This document shows, piece by piece, positions 1-6,408 of a DNA stretch of 6,408 nt (the first letter of the stretch is position 1; each line of letters begins with the position of its first letter). A model generated the notes under the pieces. That model saw nothing but the letters and a program-made list of their open reading frames with translations. It made no database searches and was not told where the DNA came from. The position numbers and the translations under genes are program-made. The stretch is from Thermodesulfatator atlanticus (GTDB taxonomy: Bacteria > Desulfobacterota > Thermodesulfobacteria > Thermodesulfobacteriales > Thermodesulfatatoraceae), in assembly GCA_011321895.1 (NCBI GenBank), contig DROK01000161.1, positions 1-6,408 of the forward strand. The letters are read 5' to 3'.

Positions 1-1095
1 CTGCTCCAGTTTTCCAAGGACAAGAAACCGGTGGTGGTCTGGAACGTGACCAAACGGTGCAATCTTCGTTGTATCCACTGTTACGCCCACGCCACGGCTT
101 CCGCCCATCCAGACGAGTTGACCACAAAAGAAGGGTTTTCTCTTTTAGAGGACCTGGCCCAGTTCGGCTCCCCGGTAATCCTCTTCTCCGGGGGGGAGCC
201 ACTTATGCGGCCGGATATCCTGGACCTGATCCACAAGGCCGTCTCGCTGGGGATGAGGGCGGTGCTTTCCACCAACGGGGTCCTCATCGACCGGGCGCTC
301 GCCAAGGAGTTAAAAAAGCTGGGGCTTTCTTACGTGGGCATCAGCCTGGACGGGCTTGAGGAGGTCCACGACCGGTTTCGGGGAGTAAAGGGCGCCTTTG
401 CCAAGGCCATGGAAGCGGTGGAGAACTGTCAGGCCGAAGGGATCAAAGTGGGCCTGAGGTTCACCATCAACCGTTTAAACGCCAAAGAGATTCCCAAGGT
501 CTTTGACCTGGTGGAAGAGCGGAAAATCCCCCGCATCTGTTTTTACCACCTGGTATACGCCGGCCGCGGGACCAAACTCATGGAAGAAGACCTGAACCAC
601 GAAGAGACCCGCTACTGGGTGGACTACATCATTGACCGCACCAAAGAGCTTCACGACAAGGGACACAAGGTAGAGGTCCTCACGGTGGACAACCACGCCG
701 ACGGCCCCTACCTTTACCTGCGCATGAAAAGGGAAGGGAACCCCCGGGCGGAAGAGGTCCTTGAGCTTTTGCGCATGAACGGCGGTAATAATTCCGGGGT
801 CGGTATCGGTTGCGTCTCCTGGGATGGTTCAGTACACGCCGATCAGTTCTGGCGTCATTATTCCTTTGGTAACGTGCGGGAAAGGCCCTTTAGCGAAATC
901 TGGACGGATACCAGTGACCCTCTCATGGCCAAGCTCAAAGAGAAATGGAAACACGTGAAGGGAAGGTGCGCCAAGTGTCGTTTCCTTGACTGTTGTGCCG
1001 GCAATTTCCGGGTACGGGCAGAGGCCGCTACCGGAGACCTCTGGGCCCCGGATCCGGCCTGTTACCTTACGGACGAAGAAATTGGTCTAGCCTAA
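1..1095 (+). CDS. ahbC: AhbC-like 12,18-didecarboxysiroheme deacetylase, radical SAM/SPASM protein (5'-truncated by window edge)
   Basis: Likely removes the two acetate side chains of 12,18-didecarboxysiroheme to give Fe-coproporphyrin III in the siroheme-dependent (alternative) heme pathway; cytosolic and oxygen-sensitive. The frame is open from base 1 with no stop, and the codons before the first GTG (base 31) read [10 protein letters not shown], which looks like family sequence. The true start therefore probably lies about 30 codons upstream, and GTG31 is not the start. Numbering from base 1, 364 residues are visible. The radical SAM motif CNLRCIHC has C20, C24 and C27; GGEP at 64-67 is the SAM-binding motif. 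A C-terminal SPASM region carries C271, C323, C326, C331/C332 and C354 for auxiliary clusters. The stretch [20 protein letters not shown] and the ending [12 protein letters not shown] are typical of AhbC/NirJ as I remember them. NirJ of heme d1 synthesis is the main alternative. It leads an apparent operon with purH and the aro genes. Confidence 0.82.
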   Translation: MLQFSKDKKPVVVWNVTKRCNLRCIHCYAHATASAHPDELTTKEGFSLLEDLAQFGSPVILFSGGEPLMRPDILDLIHKAVSLGMRAVLSTNGVLIDRALAKELKKLGLSYVGISLDGLEEVHDRFRGVKGAFAKAMEAVENCQAEGIKVGLRFTINRLNAKEIPKVFDLVEERKIPRICFYHLVYAGRGTKLMEEDLNHEETRYWVDYIIDRTKELHDKGHKVEVLTVDNHADGPYLYLRMKREGNPRAEEVLELLRMNGGNNSGVGIGCVSWDGSVHADQFWRHYSFGNVRERPFSEIWTDTSDPLMAKLKEKWKHVKGRCAKCRFLDCCAGNFRVRAEAATGDLWAPDPACYLTDEEIGLA

Positions 1096-1103
1096 AAAGG
1101 CAG

Positions 1104-1110
1104 AAAGGAG
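1104..1110 (+). promoter_or_regulatory. Shine-Dalgarno site of purH
   Basis: AAAGGAG lies 7 bases before the ATG at 1118, in the 22-bp gap after the ahbC stop. It is a strong match to the 16S rRNA 3' end at ideal spacing and fixes the purH start. It also implies independent ribosome loading at this junction rather than reliance on coupling. Confidence 0.8.
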
Positions 1111-1117
1111 CGGAGTC

Positions 1118-1726
1118 ATGGCCAAAATAAAGCGGGCGCTTATCAGCGTAACGGATAAGACCGGGGTGGCAGAATTCGCCAAGGCCTTACATGAAATGGG
1201 GGTAGAGATTATCTCTACCGGTGGCACGGCCAGAGTCATCCGGGAGGCCGGGGTACCGGTGACTGACGTCTCGGAGGTGACGGGTTTTCCCGAGATGCTG
1301 GACGGAAGGGTCAAAACGCTGCACCCCAAGATACACGGCGGTATTCTGGCCATCAGGTCAAACCCGGAACACATGAGACAGCTCGAGGAACAGGGGATAA
1401 AGCCGATTGATCTGGTGGTGGTCAACCTGTACGCCTTTGAGAAGACGGTGGCCCGGGGTGCCAGCCTGGAAGAGGCCATCGAAAACATCGATATCGGCGG
1501 GCCCACCCTTTTACGGGCGGCGGCCAAGAATTTCCGCGACGTTACCGTGGTGGTTGATCCCGCGGATTACGACCAGATCCTGGCGGAGATGCGGGCCCAT
1601 GACGGGGAGACCACCCTTAAGACCCGTTTCATCCTGGCCCGTAAGGTCTTTGAGACCACCAGCAAGTACGACACCGCCATCTACAATTACTTGCAAGGGA
1701 TAGACCCTGAAACCGTGAAGGGATGA
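1118..1726 (+). CDS. purH: Stand-alone IMP cyclohydrolase (N-terminal PurH domain only)
   Basis: Catalyses closure of FAICAR to IMP, the last step of de novo purine synthesis. The 202 residues match the N-terminal MGS-like domain of bifunctional PurH: SVTDKTG (10-16), STGGT (33-37), the conserved block from [15 protein letters not shown] to KIHGG (56-75), NLYAF (103-107), [17 protein letters not shown] (122-138) and [11 protein letters not shown] near the end. Bifunctional PurH is usually about 510-530 residues; here the protein stops where the cyclohydrolase domain ends, and the AICAR transformylase half is absent from the window. Erosion is unlikely, because the next gene starts in a 4-base ATGA overlap and occupies the following sequence completely. 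Separate cyclohydrolase and transformylase genes occur in some sulfate reducers (from memory). The partner activity should be encoded elsewhere. Confidence 0.93.
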   Translation: MAKIKRALISVTDKTGVAEFAKALHEMGVEIISTGGTARVIREAGVPVTDVSEVTGFPEMLDGRVKTLHPKIHGGILAIRSNPEHMRQLEEQGIKPIDLVVVNLYAFEKTVARGASLEEAIENIDIGGPTLLRAAAKNFRDVTVVVDPADYDQILAEMRAHDGETTLKTRFILARKVFETTSKYDTAIYNYLQGIDPETVKG

Positions 1727-2391
1727 TTTGCGTCTCGGTGGCGGAAAGGGAGCTCGCTGACGCCCTTTCCGCCCTCAAAGCGGCGGAAAAGATCGCAGAC
1801 CTCTGCGAAATCCGTCTGGACGCCCTAGAAAGCCCGGCTGTCTTACCTTTCCTGGAAAAGGCCCAAAAGGGTCTGATCTTTACCTTCCGGGCGGTGGAAG
1901 AAGGCGGTTTCACCAAGGCCCCTTTAAAGACCAGGCTTTCTTTCCTGAAAGAAGCGGCGAGGGCCGGGGCCTTTGCCGTGGACCTTGAACTGGCAGCGGG
2001 AAAAGAGGCTGTCGAGGAACTGAGGGCCGGGCTTGAGGGGACCAAACTCTTGCTCTCCTTCCATGATTTTGCAGGGCTCCCCGCCGCGTCTTTCCTCAAG
2101 GAAACCGTCCGGCAGATGAAGGCCCTTGGGGCTGACCTGGGAAAGGTGGTGACCACGGCCAAGACCCCTCAGGAGGCCTTGACCGTCTTAAACCTTATAG
2201 TCTGGGCGCAGGAGGAACTTGATTTCCCGCTGATTGCCTTTGCCATGGGAAAGGCCGGAGTCTATTCCCGGTTGGTGGCCCCGCTGCTCGGGGCCCCCTG
2301 GACTTACGCCGCCCTCCCCGGGGGGCGCAAGGCGGCCCCGGGGCAACTGCCTGCGGACGTAATGCGTCAGATCCTCAACCATTTCCTCTAG
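1723..2391 (+). CDS. aroD: 3-Dehydroquinate dehydratase, type I
   Basis: Dehydrates 3-dehydroquinate to 3-dehydroshikimate, the third shikimate-pathway step, through a Schiff-base lysine. The 222 residues fit the class I TIM-barrel family. Visible motifs are EIRLD (29-33), TFRAVEEGG (54-62), SFHDF with the general acid/base H114, the probable Schiff-base K141 in [19 protein letters not shown] (175-183) with substrate-binding R183, and PGQLPADV near the C-terminus with Q208. It is unrelated to the small type II (AroQ) dehydratases. The ATG overlaps the purH stop as ATGA, and the purine-rich GAAGGG directly abuts the start, too close for a classical Shine-Dalgarno, so translational coupling to purH is likely. 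All key residues are present and the gene looks intact. The next gene, aroE, uses its product. Confidence 0.93.
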   Translation: MICVSVAERELADALSALKAAEKIADLCEIRLDALESPAVLPFLEKAQKGLIFTFRAVEEGGFTKAPLKTRLSFLKEAARAGAFAVDLELAAGKEAVEELRAGLEGTKLLLSFHDFAGLPAASFLKETVRQMKALGADLGKVVTTAKTPQEALTVLNLIVWAQEELDFPLIAFAMGKAGVYSRLVAPLLGAPWTYAALPGGRKAAPGQLPADVMRQILNHFL

Positions 2392-2427
2392 TTTCCATTA
2401 TTGATTGTTTCAAGTAAACTAAACGTC
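2392..2427 (+). other. AT-rich spacer between aroD and aroE
   Basis: These 36 bases contain 10 G/C in an otherwise GC-rich window and form the longest non-coding stretch here. They lack a clear Shine-Dalgarno for aroE. They hold a tandem TAAAC TAAAC (2415-2424). A 6-bp inverted repeat, TAGTTT (2389-2394, overlapping the aroD stop) with AAACTA (2416-2421), flanks the rest. The stem is too weak for a terminator and has no downstream T-run. A weak internal promoter or an unstructured ribosome-loading region are the plausible roles; neither is demonstrated. Confidence 0.45.
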
Positions 2428-3231
2428 ATGAAAGTTTACGGCATAATAGGCTGGCCGGTGGCACATTCCTTATCCCCTGCCATGCATAACGCCGCCTTCC
2501 AGGCCTACGGCATAAAGGCGGTTTACGGCCTCCTTCCCGTGGCCCCGGAAGAGCTTGAGGCAGCCGTAAGGGGGCTTTCGGCCCTCAACATCGCCGGGGT
2601 TTCGGTCACCATTCCCCACAAAGAAGAAGTAATGAAGTATCTTTACCGGATAGACGAAACAGCCCGGCGGATCGGGGCGGTGAATACCATTTTGAACCGG
2701 GAAGGCAAGCTTTTCGGCTTCAACACCGACTGGCTCGGGGCTCAGAGGGCCCTTACGGAAAAGATCGATCTTACCGGCAAAGAAGCGGTGGTGGTAGGGG
2801 CGGGGGGTTCGGCTAAAGCGGTGGTTTACGCCTTGATCCAGGCCGGGGCCCGGGTTTCGGTCTATAACCGGACCTTGGCCCGGGCGGAAGAGCTGGCCCG
2901 AAGATTCGGGGCCAGGGCCTATCCCTTAGAAGAAATAAATGAGGCGCACGGGGACGTTATCGTCCAAACCACCAGCGTGGGGCTTAAAGAGGAACGGAGT
3001 CCTGTCCCCAAAGAGGTCTTGAGGCGTTTTAAGGTGGCCATGGACCTGGTCTACCAACCCCTGATGACCAAATTTTTACGGGAGGCCCAGGAGGCGGGCT
3101 GCGCAATCGTAGACGGCCTTTCCATGCTGGTCTATCAGGGGATAGAACAATTCAAACTCTGGACAGGCCTTGAGGCCTCACCGGCCCTGATGCGTCAAGC
3201 AGCGGAAAACGCACTAAAAGGAGCAAGTTAA
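2428..3231 (+). CDS. aroE: Shikimate dehydrogenase (NADP+)
   Basis: Reduces 3-dehydroshikimate to shikimate with NADPH. From ATG 2428 the protein has 267 residues, normal for AroE, and begins MKVYGIIGWPVAHSLSPAMH, with the shikimate-binding SLS at 14-16. Catalytic K65 lies in VTIPHKEE and D101 in FNTDWLG. The Rossmann NADP loop is GAGGSA (124-129), followed by NRT (147-149), which favours NADP+ over NAD+. The YQG near the C-terminus is also conserved. The same frame extends nine codons upstream to TTG 2401; neither start has a good Shine-Dalgarno. I prefer the ATG because AroE proteins normally begin just before the KVYGxIG strand, while the extension is AT-rich and unlike the family. The stop is immediately followed by the aroA start. 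Confidence 0.93.
   Translation: MKVYGIIGWPVAHSLSPAMHNAAFQAYGIKAVYGLLPVAPEELEAAVRGLSALNIAGVSVTIPHKEEVMKYLYRIDETARRIGAVNTILNREGKLFGFNTDWLGAQRALTEKIDLTGKEAVVVGAGGSAKAVVYALIQAGARVSVYNRTLARAEELARRFGARAYPLEEINEAHGDVIVQTTSVGLKEERSPVPKEVLRRFKVAMDLVYQPLMTKFLREAQEAGCAIVDGLSMLVYQGIEQFKLWTGLEASPALMRQAAENALKGAS
3216..3223 (+). promoter_or_regulatory. Shine-Dalgarno site of aroA
   Basis: AAAAGGAG sits inside the last codons of aroE, 8 bases before the ATG at 3232. It is strong and well placed and fixes the aroA start although no intergenic base separates the two genes. Confidence 0.8.
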
Positions 3232-4506
3232 ATGGAAACCAAAAAAATCGTCCCCCTGACGCGACCTTTGAAGGCCAGGGTCACGGTGCCCGGGTCCAAA
3301 AGTATCACCCAGCGGGCCCTGATCTGTGCCGCCCTGGCGGAAGGGGAAAGTTTGCTAAAGGGGGCCCTGCGCAGTGAAGACCCGGACCTCCTGGCCACGG
3401 CCCTGGCGGCCACCGGGGCCCAGCTTGAATTTTCCTCCGAAGGATTTCGGGTAATAGGGGTGGGAGGCCGCCCAAGGCTTAGCGGAAAAGAGATCTTCAT
3501 GGGCAATAACGGTACCGGGACCCGTTTCTTCCTGGCCTACGCCTCCCTGGGAAGGGGCACTCCCCTGGTGCTTACGGGTACCAAACGCCTGTGTGAACGC
3601 CCGGTTAAACCCCTGATAGAAGCCCTTAAAACCTGGGGGGCACAGATTGATTACCTCCAGAAAGAAGGGTTCCTTCCGGTCAAGTTAAAAGGGGAAGGGT
3701 TGAGTGGTGGGGAAGTCTCCCTTTCCGTGGCCCAGTCCAGCCAGTTTCTTTCGGCCCTCCTGCTGGTGGGACCTTACACCCAAAAAGAGGCCCAGATAAG
3801 GCTTACCACCCCCCTGGTCTCACGCCCTTACGTCGACCTGACCGTGGCCGTCATGAGGGCCTTTGGGGGAGAAATCAAGGAAACCGGAGGGGTTTTTAAG
3901 GTGGCCTCGAGGCCCTATCAGGCCCGGTCCTACCTGGTGGAAGGGGACGCCTCAAGCGCCTCCTATTTCCTGGCGGCCGCGGCCCTGGTGGGCGGAGAGG
4001 TGGAAGTCACCAATCTTCCCCGGAACTCCCTTCAGGGAGACGCCGCCTTTTCCGGGCTCCTTTCCCGGATGGGGTGCGAAATTTCATTTAACGACGGGGT
4101 TCGGGTCACCAGGAGGCCTGAGCAGCCCCTCAAAGGCATAGAGATCAACATGGGCCGCTATCCAGACCTCGTGCCCACCCTGGCGGTGGTGGCAGCCTGC
4201 GCCCAGGGCAAGACCCTGATCAGAGGGGTCCCGCACCTGCGCTACAAGGAGACGGACCGCCTGGCGGCGGTGGCCCAGGAGCTTCGCAAGTGTGGGGCGG
4301 AGGTGGAGGAACTGGAAGACGGGCTGGTCATTACCGGAGGGCAAAAGCTGCGCGGAGCTGAGATCGAGACCTACGAAGACCACCGGATCGCCATGTCCTT
4401 TGCGATACTGGGGCTGGTGGTCCCGGGGATGGTGATCAGGAATCCGGGCTGTGTGGCCAAGTCCTTTCCCAATTTCTGGGAGGTCCTGGCAAGTCTCTAC
4501 CAGTGA
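3232..4506 (+). CDS. aroA: 3-Phosphoshikimate 1-carboxyvinyltransferase (EPSP synthase)
   Basis: Transfers the enolpyruvyl group of PEP to shikimate 3-phosphate to make EPSP; cytosolic. The 424 residues form the usual two-domain family length. Key residues align with E. coli AroA at an offset of one or two: PGSKS (20-24) with K23 and S24, R28, NNGTGTR (92-98), R123 in ERPVKPL, SSQF (169-172), D312 in YPDLVP (catalytic Asp), RYKETDR (337-343) with E340 and R343, H384 and R385 in YEDHR, and K410 in VAKSFPNF. The PEP-site glycine and threonine (G94, T95; E. coli G96, T97) are retained, arguing against a CP4-like glyphosate-insensitive enzyme with Ala there. The position of E. coli Pro101 is Phe (F99). 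The gene starts directly after the aroE stop and its TGA overlaps the GTG start of aroK. Confidence 0.95.
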   Translation: METKKIVPLTRPLKARVTVPGSKSITQRALICAALAEGESLLKGALRSEDPDLLATALAATGAQLEFSSEGFRVIGVGGRPRLSGKEIFMGNNGTGTRFFLAYASLGRGTPLVLTGTKRLCERPVKPLIEALKTWGAQIDYLQKEGFLPVKLKGEGLSGGEVSLSVAQSSQFLSALLLVGPYTQKEAQIRLTTPLVSRPYVDLTVAVMRAFGGEIKETGGVFKVASRPYQARSYLVEGDASSASYFLAAAALVGGEVEVTNLPRNSLQGDAAFSGLLSRMGCEISFNDGVRVTRRPEQPLKGIEINMGRYPDLVPTLAVVAACAQGKTLIRGVPHLRYKETDRLAAVAQELRKCGAEVEELEDGLVITGGQKLRGAEIETYEDHRIAMSFAILGLVVPGMVIRNPGCVAKSFPNFWEVLASLYQ

Positions 4507-5048
4507 AGATCATCCTGATCGGTTTCAGGGCAACGGGAAAGACCACCGTGGGCCGGCTCCTGGCCAAAAGGCTTGGCGTTCCCTTTCTGGACGTAGACCA
4601 ATATCTTGAAGAAAAAGAAGGCCAGACCATCGCCGAGATGGTGGCCAAGAAAGGCTGGCCTTATTTTCGGACCCTTGAGAAAAAGGCCCTCCGGGAGCTG
4701 GCCGCCCTCAAGGAAGGGGTCCTGGCGCTCGGGGGCGGGGCGGTGATGCACGAAGAGGAGATGGCACTCTTACGACAGAACGCCTGCGTGGTGTGGCTCA
4801 AAGCCCCGCCAGCCCTGATCCTTAAAAGACTAAAGCGAGACGAAAAGACCGCAAGCCAGCGCCCGGCCCTAACGGATATGGCCCTTGCGGCTGAGATCGA
4901 AAATTTGCTTGAAAAGAGGGAGCCCCTTTACCGGCGTTTTGCGGACTGGGAGGTGGAAACCGCAGGTCTCACCCCGGAAGAGATCGTCTCGCGCCTCAAG
5001 GCCAGGCTCAGAGAGCTGCGGTGTTTTCCCGGTAGGCGAGGGCGATAA
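4503..5048 (+). CDS. aroK: Shikimate kinase
   Basis: Phosphorylates shikimate at the 3-OH with ATP, giving the substrate of the upstream AroA. The 181-residue P-loop kinase has Walker A GFRATGKTT (7-15), the shikimate-binding DVD (30-32), FRTLE with R56 and E59, GGGAV (77-81), a LID arginine in SQRPALT (R120) and the substrate-binding R139 in KREPLYRRFAD. Start: GTG 4503, overlapping the aroA TGA as GTGA. The only purine-rich tract, GGGAGGT at 4478-4484, is 18 bases away, so re-initiation after aroA translation is likely. The basic tail CFPGRRGR extends a little beyond the usual C-terminal helix and is encoded in the 41 bases shared with the convergent minus-strand gene. aroK versus aroL naming cannot be decided from sequence alone; the function is clear. 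Confidence 0.94.
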   Translation: MKIILIGFRATGKTTVGRLLAKRLGVPFLDVDQYLEEKEGQTIAEMVAKKGWPYFRTLEKKALRELAALKEGVLALGGGAVMHEEEMALLRQNACVVWLKAPPALILKRLKRDEKTASQRPALTDMALAAEIENLLEKREPLYRRFADWEVETAGLTPEEIVSRLKARLRELRCFPGRRGR

Positions 5049-6408
5049 AACGGTCCTTTTCGCGAAAAACAAGCCTCTTTTGCTCAAGGTCGCGTAAGAA
5101 GGCTTCTATTTTTTCGGTGGTCAAGGCGGGAAACCGGGCCTTTACCTCTGAAAGCGGCCGGATGTCCTGGAGAAAGAGATATATCTCCCGGGAAGTCCCC
5201 TTGAGCCGGTGGTGCAGGACCTTTCCCCCGGGGGCTACCTGGCGAATCAGGAGGAAATCTCCTCCGTCCCGGTAAGTGAGAAGGGAACCGTACCGGGCGG
5301 TAAGGCTTTTCCATTCCCTTTCCCAGGCTGCTACTCGTTGTCTTACCGGCTGCCAAAGGCGTTTTTGAAGCCTGCGGTCTCCCACGTAGGACCATACTAA
5401 AGGGACAAACCCCTTACGGTATTTTTCTGGCAGCAGGTAGGCGTAGTTGGGGTGGGGGTAAACCCGTTTCAGGCCATACTGCCCGGGGTGAGAAAAGACG
5501 TGTGAACCGTAGCCCAGCCAGAAAGAGACGGTGTTAAGGGGCCGGAAAGGGAAGACAAAGGGCAGGACGGAAAGGGTTTCTTCGACTTCCTCCGGGGTGC
5601 TTCCGGGAAACTCCAGGATAAGGTTGGCTTCTAGACGCAGGCCCGCCTCAGCGCAATGTCTCATCGCCGCCACGTTATCAATGGTGGTGGTGCCCTTGTT
5701 TAGCCGGGTAAGGAGCGAGGTGCTTAAGGCCTCGATCCCGATTTGTACCCATTTAAGCCCTCCCCGGGCAAAGAGCAGGTAATCCCGGCGGGGGTGGACC
5801 GCCCTTAGCTCGGCAAAAAAACGGTAGTCTCTCTGGTGTTGGGCCAGCTTTTCAAAGAGGGCGCGGGCCTCCTTGGGCGATAGGGCGTTATCCATGAAGG
5901 CGAAATCCAGAAACCCGGCCCGGGCGTGGGCCTCGACTTCACGCAGCACCTTGGCCAGGGGTTTGCGGCGAAACCCCTGCCACTGGAGGTTAAGGTTGCA
6001 GAAGCGGCATTTGAACCACCAGCAACCCCGGCTGGCCTCCAGGGGAATCAGGGGGAAAAAACGCTTATCCGGCGGAAGCGCAAGGACCTCACGCAGATAA
6101 TCCTCGTAGATGGGGCTCGGGAGTTCGTCACCCGGAACGACCAGCGTCCCTTCGCCCCGGATCTCAGGGCCGGCCCGGTAAAAGACGCCCCTTTCCGGCA
6201 AAGGTCCCTGGCCCAAAAGGTGTTTTAAAAGGAGAAAGAGGGGCCTTTCCCCCTCGCCGTTGACCACGAAGTCCACCCAGGGAAAACGCGCCATAAGGCT
6301 CCGCCCCAGCTCCTTGGCGCAGGAAGAGCCCCCGAAGATGACCACCAGTTCAGGAAATCGCTCCTTAAGCCACCTGGCGGCCCAAAGGGAGGCCCCCAGC
6401 TGGTTAAG
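5008..6408 (-). CDS. Cobalamin-binding-domain radical SAM protein resembling RiPP-maturation C-methyltransferase (5'-truncated by window edge)
   Basis: The frame is open to the right edge: 466 residues are visible and the start is outside. GTG at 6345 is only an internal codon, since 21 residues in good family style precede it. Numbered from 6408, residues 1-60 look like the end of a B12-binding domain (VVIFGGSSC at 22-30, GEGE at 51-54). The radical SAM domain follows, with ASRGC starting the cluster motif C129, C134, C137. Further core blocks are QWQGFRRKP, FAFMDNALSP, WVQIGIEALSTSLL, LNKGTTTIDN and LEFPGSTPEEVEETL, and then HPNYAYLLP. About 100 C-terminal residues (369-466) resemble a small winged-helix module. 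The order and the conserved stretches match the rSAM_ocin_1-like family (full length about 600, from memory), whose members are linked to peptide modification. The substrate is unknown and no precursor peptide is visible. Its 3' end overlaps aroK by 41 bases. Confidence 0.75.
   Translation of the reverse strand, partial: LNQLGASLWAARWLKERFPELVVIFGGSSCAKELGRSLMARFPWVDFVVNGEGERPLFLLLKHLLGQGPLPERGVFYRAGPEIRGEGTLVVPGDELPSPIYEDYLREVLALPPDKRFFPLIPLEASRGCWWFKCRFCNLNLQWQGFRRKPLAKVLREVEAHARAGFLDFAFMDNALSPKEARALFEKLAQHQRDYRFFAELRAVHPRRDYLLFARGGLKWVQIGIEALSTSLLTRLNKGTTTIDNVAAMRHCAEAGLRLEANLILEFPGSTPEEVEETLSVLPFVFPFRPLNTVSFWLGYGSHVFSHPGQYGLKRVYPHPNYAYLLPEKYRKGFVPLVWSYVGDRRLQKRLWQPVRQRVAAWEREWKSLTARYGSLLTYRDGGDFLLIRQVAPGGKVLHHRLKGTSREIYLFLQDIRPLSEVKARFPALTTEKIEAFLRDLEQKRLVFREKDRFIALAYRENTAAL

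Noticed and set aside
1087..1527. Minus-strand open frame of 146 codons over purH
   Set aside because: It is the reverse complement of a highly conserved purH region, and its Ser/Thr/Pro-rich translation resembles no family I know; a shadow frame.
1718..1732. Possible frameshift truncating a bifunctional purH
   Set aside because: The following sequence is completely occupied by an intact aroD, and no AICAR transformylase-like residues are seen in any frame, so the short purH is genuine.
2789..2810. G-rich run that could be read as a G-quadruplex motif in aroE
   Set aside because: Only two runs have three or more G. The bases encode the Val-rich strand and the GAGGS NADP-binding loop, which explains the composition.
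5057..5068. Perfect 12-base palindrome TTTTCGCGAAAA just after the aroK stop
   Set aside because: It leaves only a 4-bp A/T stem around a CGCG loop, so it cannot act as a terminator, and it encodes the FREK residues of the minus-strand gene. Probably coincidence.
5134..5161. Imperfect hairpin around GGCCTTT and AAAGCGGCC downstream of aroK
   Set aside because: The stem is interrupted by a bulge, there is no T-run on either strand, and the stretch lies wholly within the minus-strand coding region.
5209..6228. Plus-strand open frames of 63-100 codons across the right part of the window
   Set aside because: They are antisense to the well-conserved radical SAM gene, show no recognisable motif and have no convincing ribosome site; they look like GC-rich shadow frames rather than a precursor peptide.

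Overview
The window is a compact, GC-rich bacterial segment. Six plus-strand genes lie in tight succession (bases 1-5048), and one long minus-strand gene converges on them from the right (5008-6408). Both edges cut through a gene: the first plus-strand gene lacks its start and the minus-strand gene lacks its N-terminus. Almost every base is coding. The largest spacer is 36 bp, between aroD and aroE. I see no rRNA, tRNA, CRISPR array, insertion sequence or convincing terminator.

Likely source (inference): an anaerobic, sulfur-metabolising, probably thermophilic bacterium of the Thermodesulfobacteriota (Thermodesulfatator/Thermosulfurimonas-like) or a related 'deltaproteobacterial' sulfate reducer. 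The grounds are an AhbC-type radical SAM enzyme of the siroheme-dependent heme pathway, an IMP cyclohydrolase encoded without its usual AICAR transformylase partner domain, and a B12/radical SAM enzyme. All suit an oxygen-avoiding metabolism. Composition and protein style fit this group, but no taxonomic marker gene is present.

Layout: ahbC (1-1095, partial), then a 22-bp gap with a strong Shine-Dalgarno; stand-alone purH cyclohydrolase domain (1118-1726); aroD (1723-2391, ATGA overlap with purH); a 36-bp AT-rich spacer; aroE (2428-3231); aroA (3232-4506, starting on the base after the aroE stop); aroK (4503-5048, GTGA overlap with aroA). The junctions suggest one polycistronic unit, possibly with a weak internal start before aroE.

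Function: aroD, aroE, aroK and aroA encode four of the five steps from 3-dehydroquinate to chorismate (dehydratase, shikimate dehydrogenase, shikimate kinase, EPSP synthase). The earlier enzymes (DAHP synthase, AroB) and chorismate synthase (AroC) must lie elsewhere. ahbC contributes a late heme step and purH makes the final ring closure to IMP, so the operon links three biosynthetic routes.

The minus-strand gene encodes a cobalamin-binding-domain radical SAM protein resembling the RiPP-maturation C-methyltransferase family, with an atypical CX4CX2C cluster motif. It is the most intriguing element. Its upstream neighbourhood, where a precursor peptide might lie, is outside the window.
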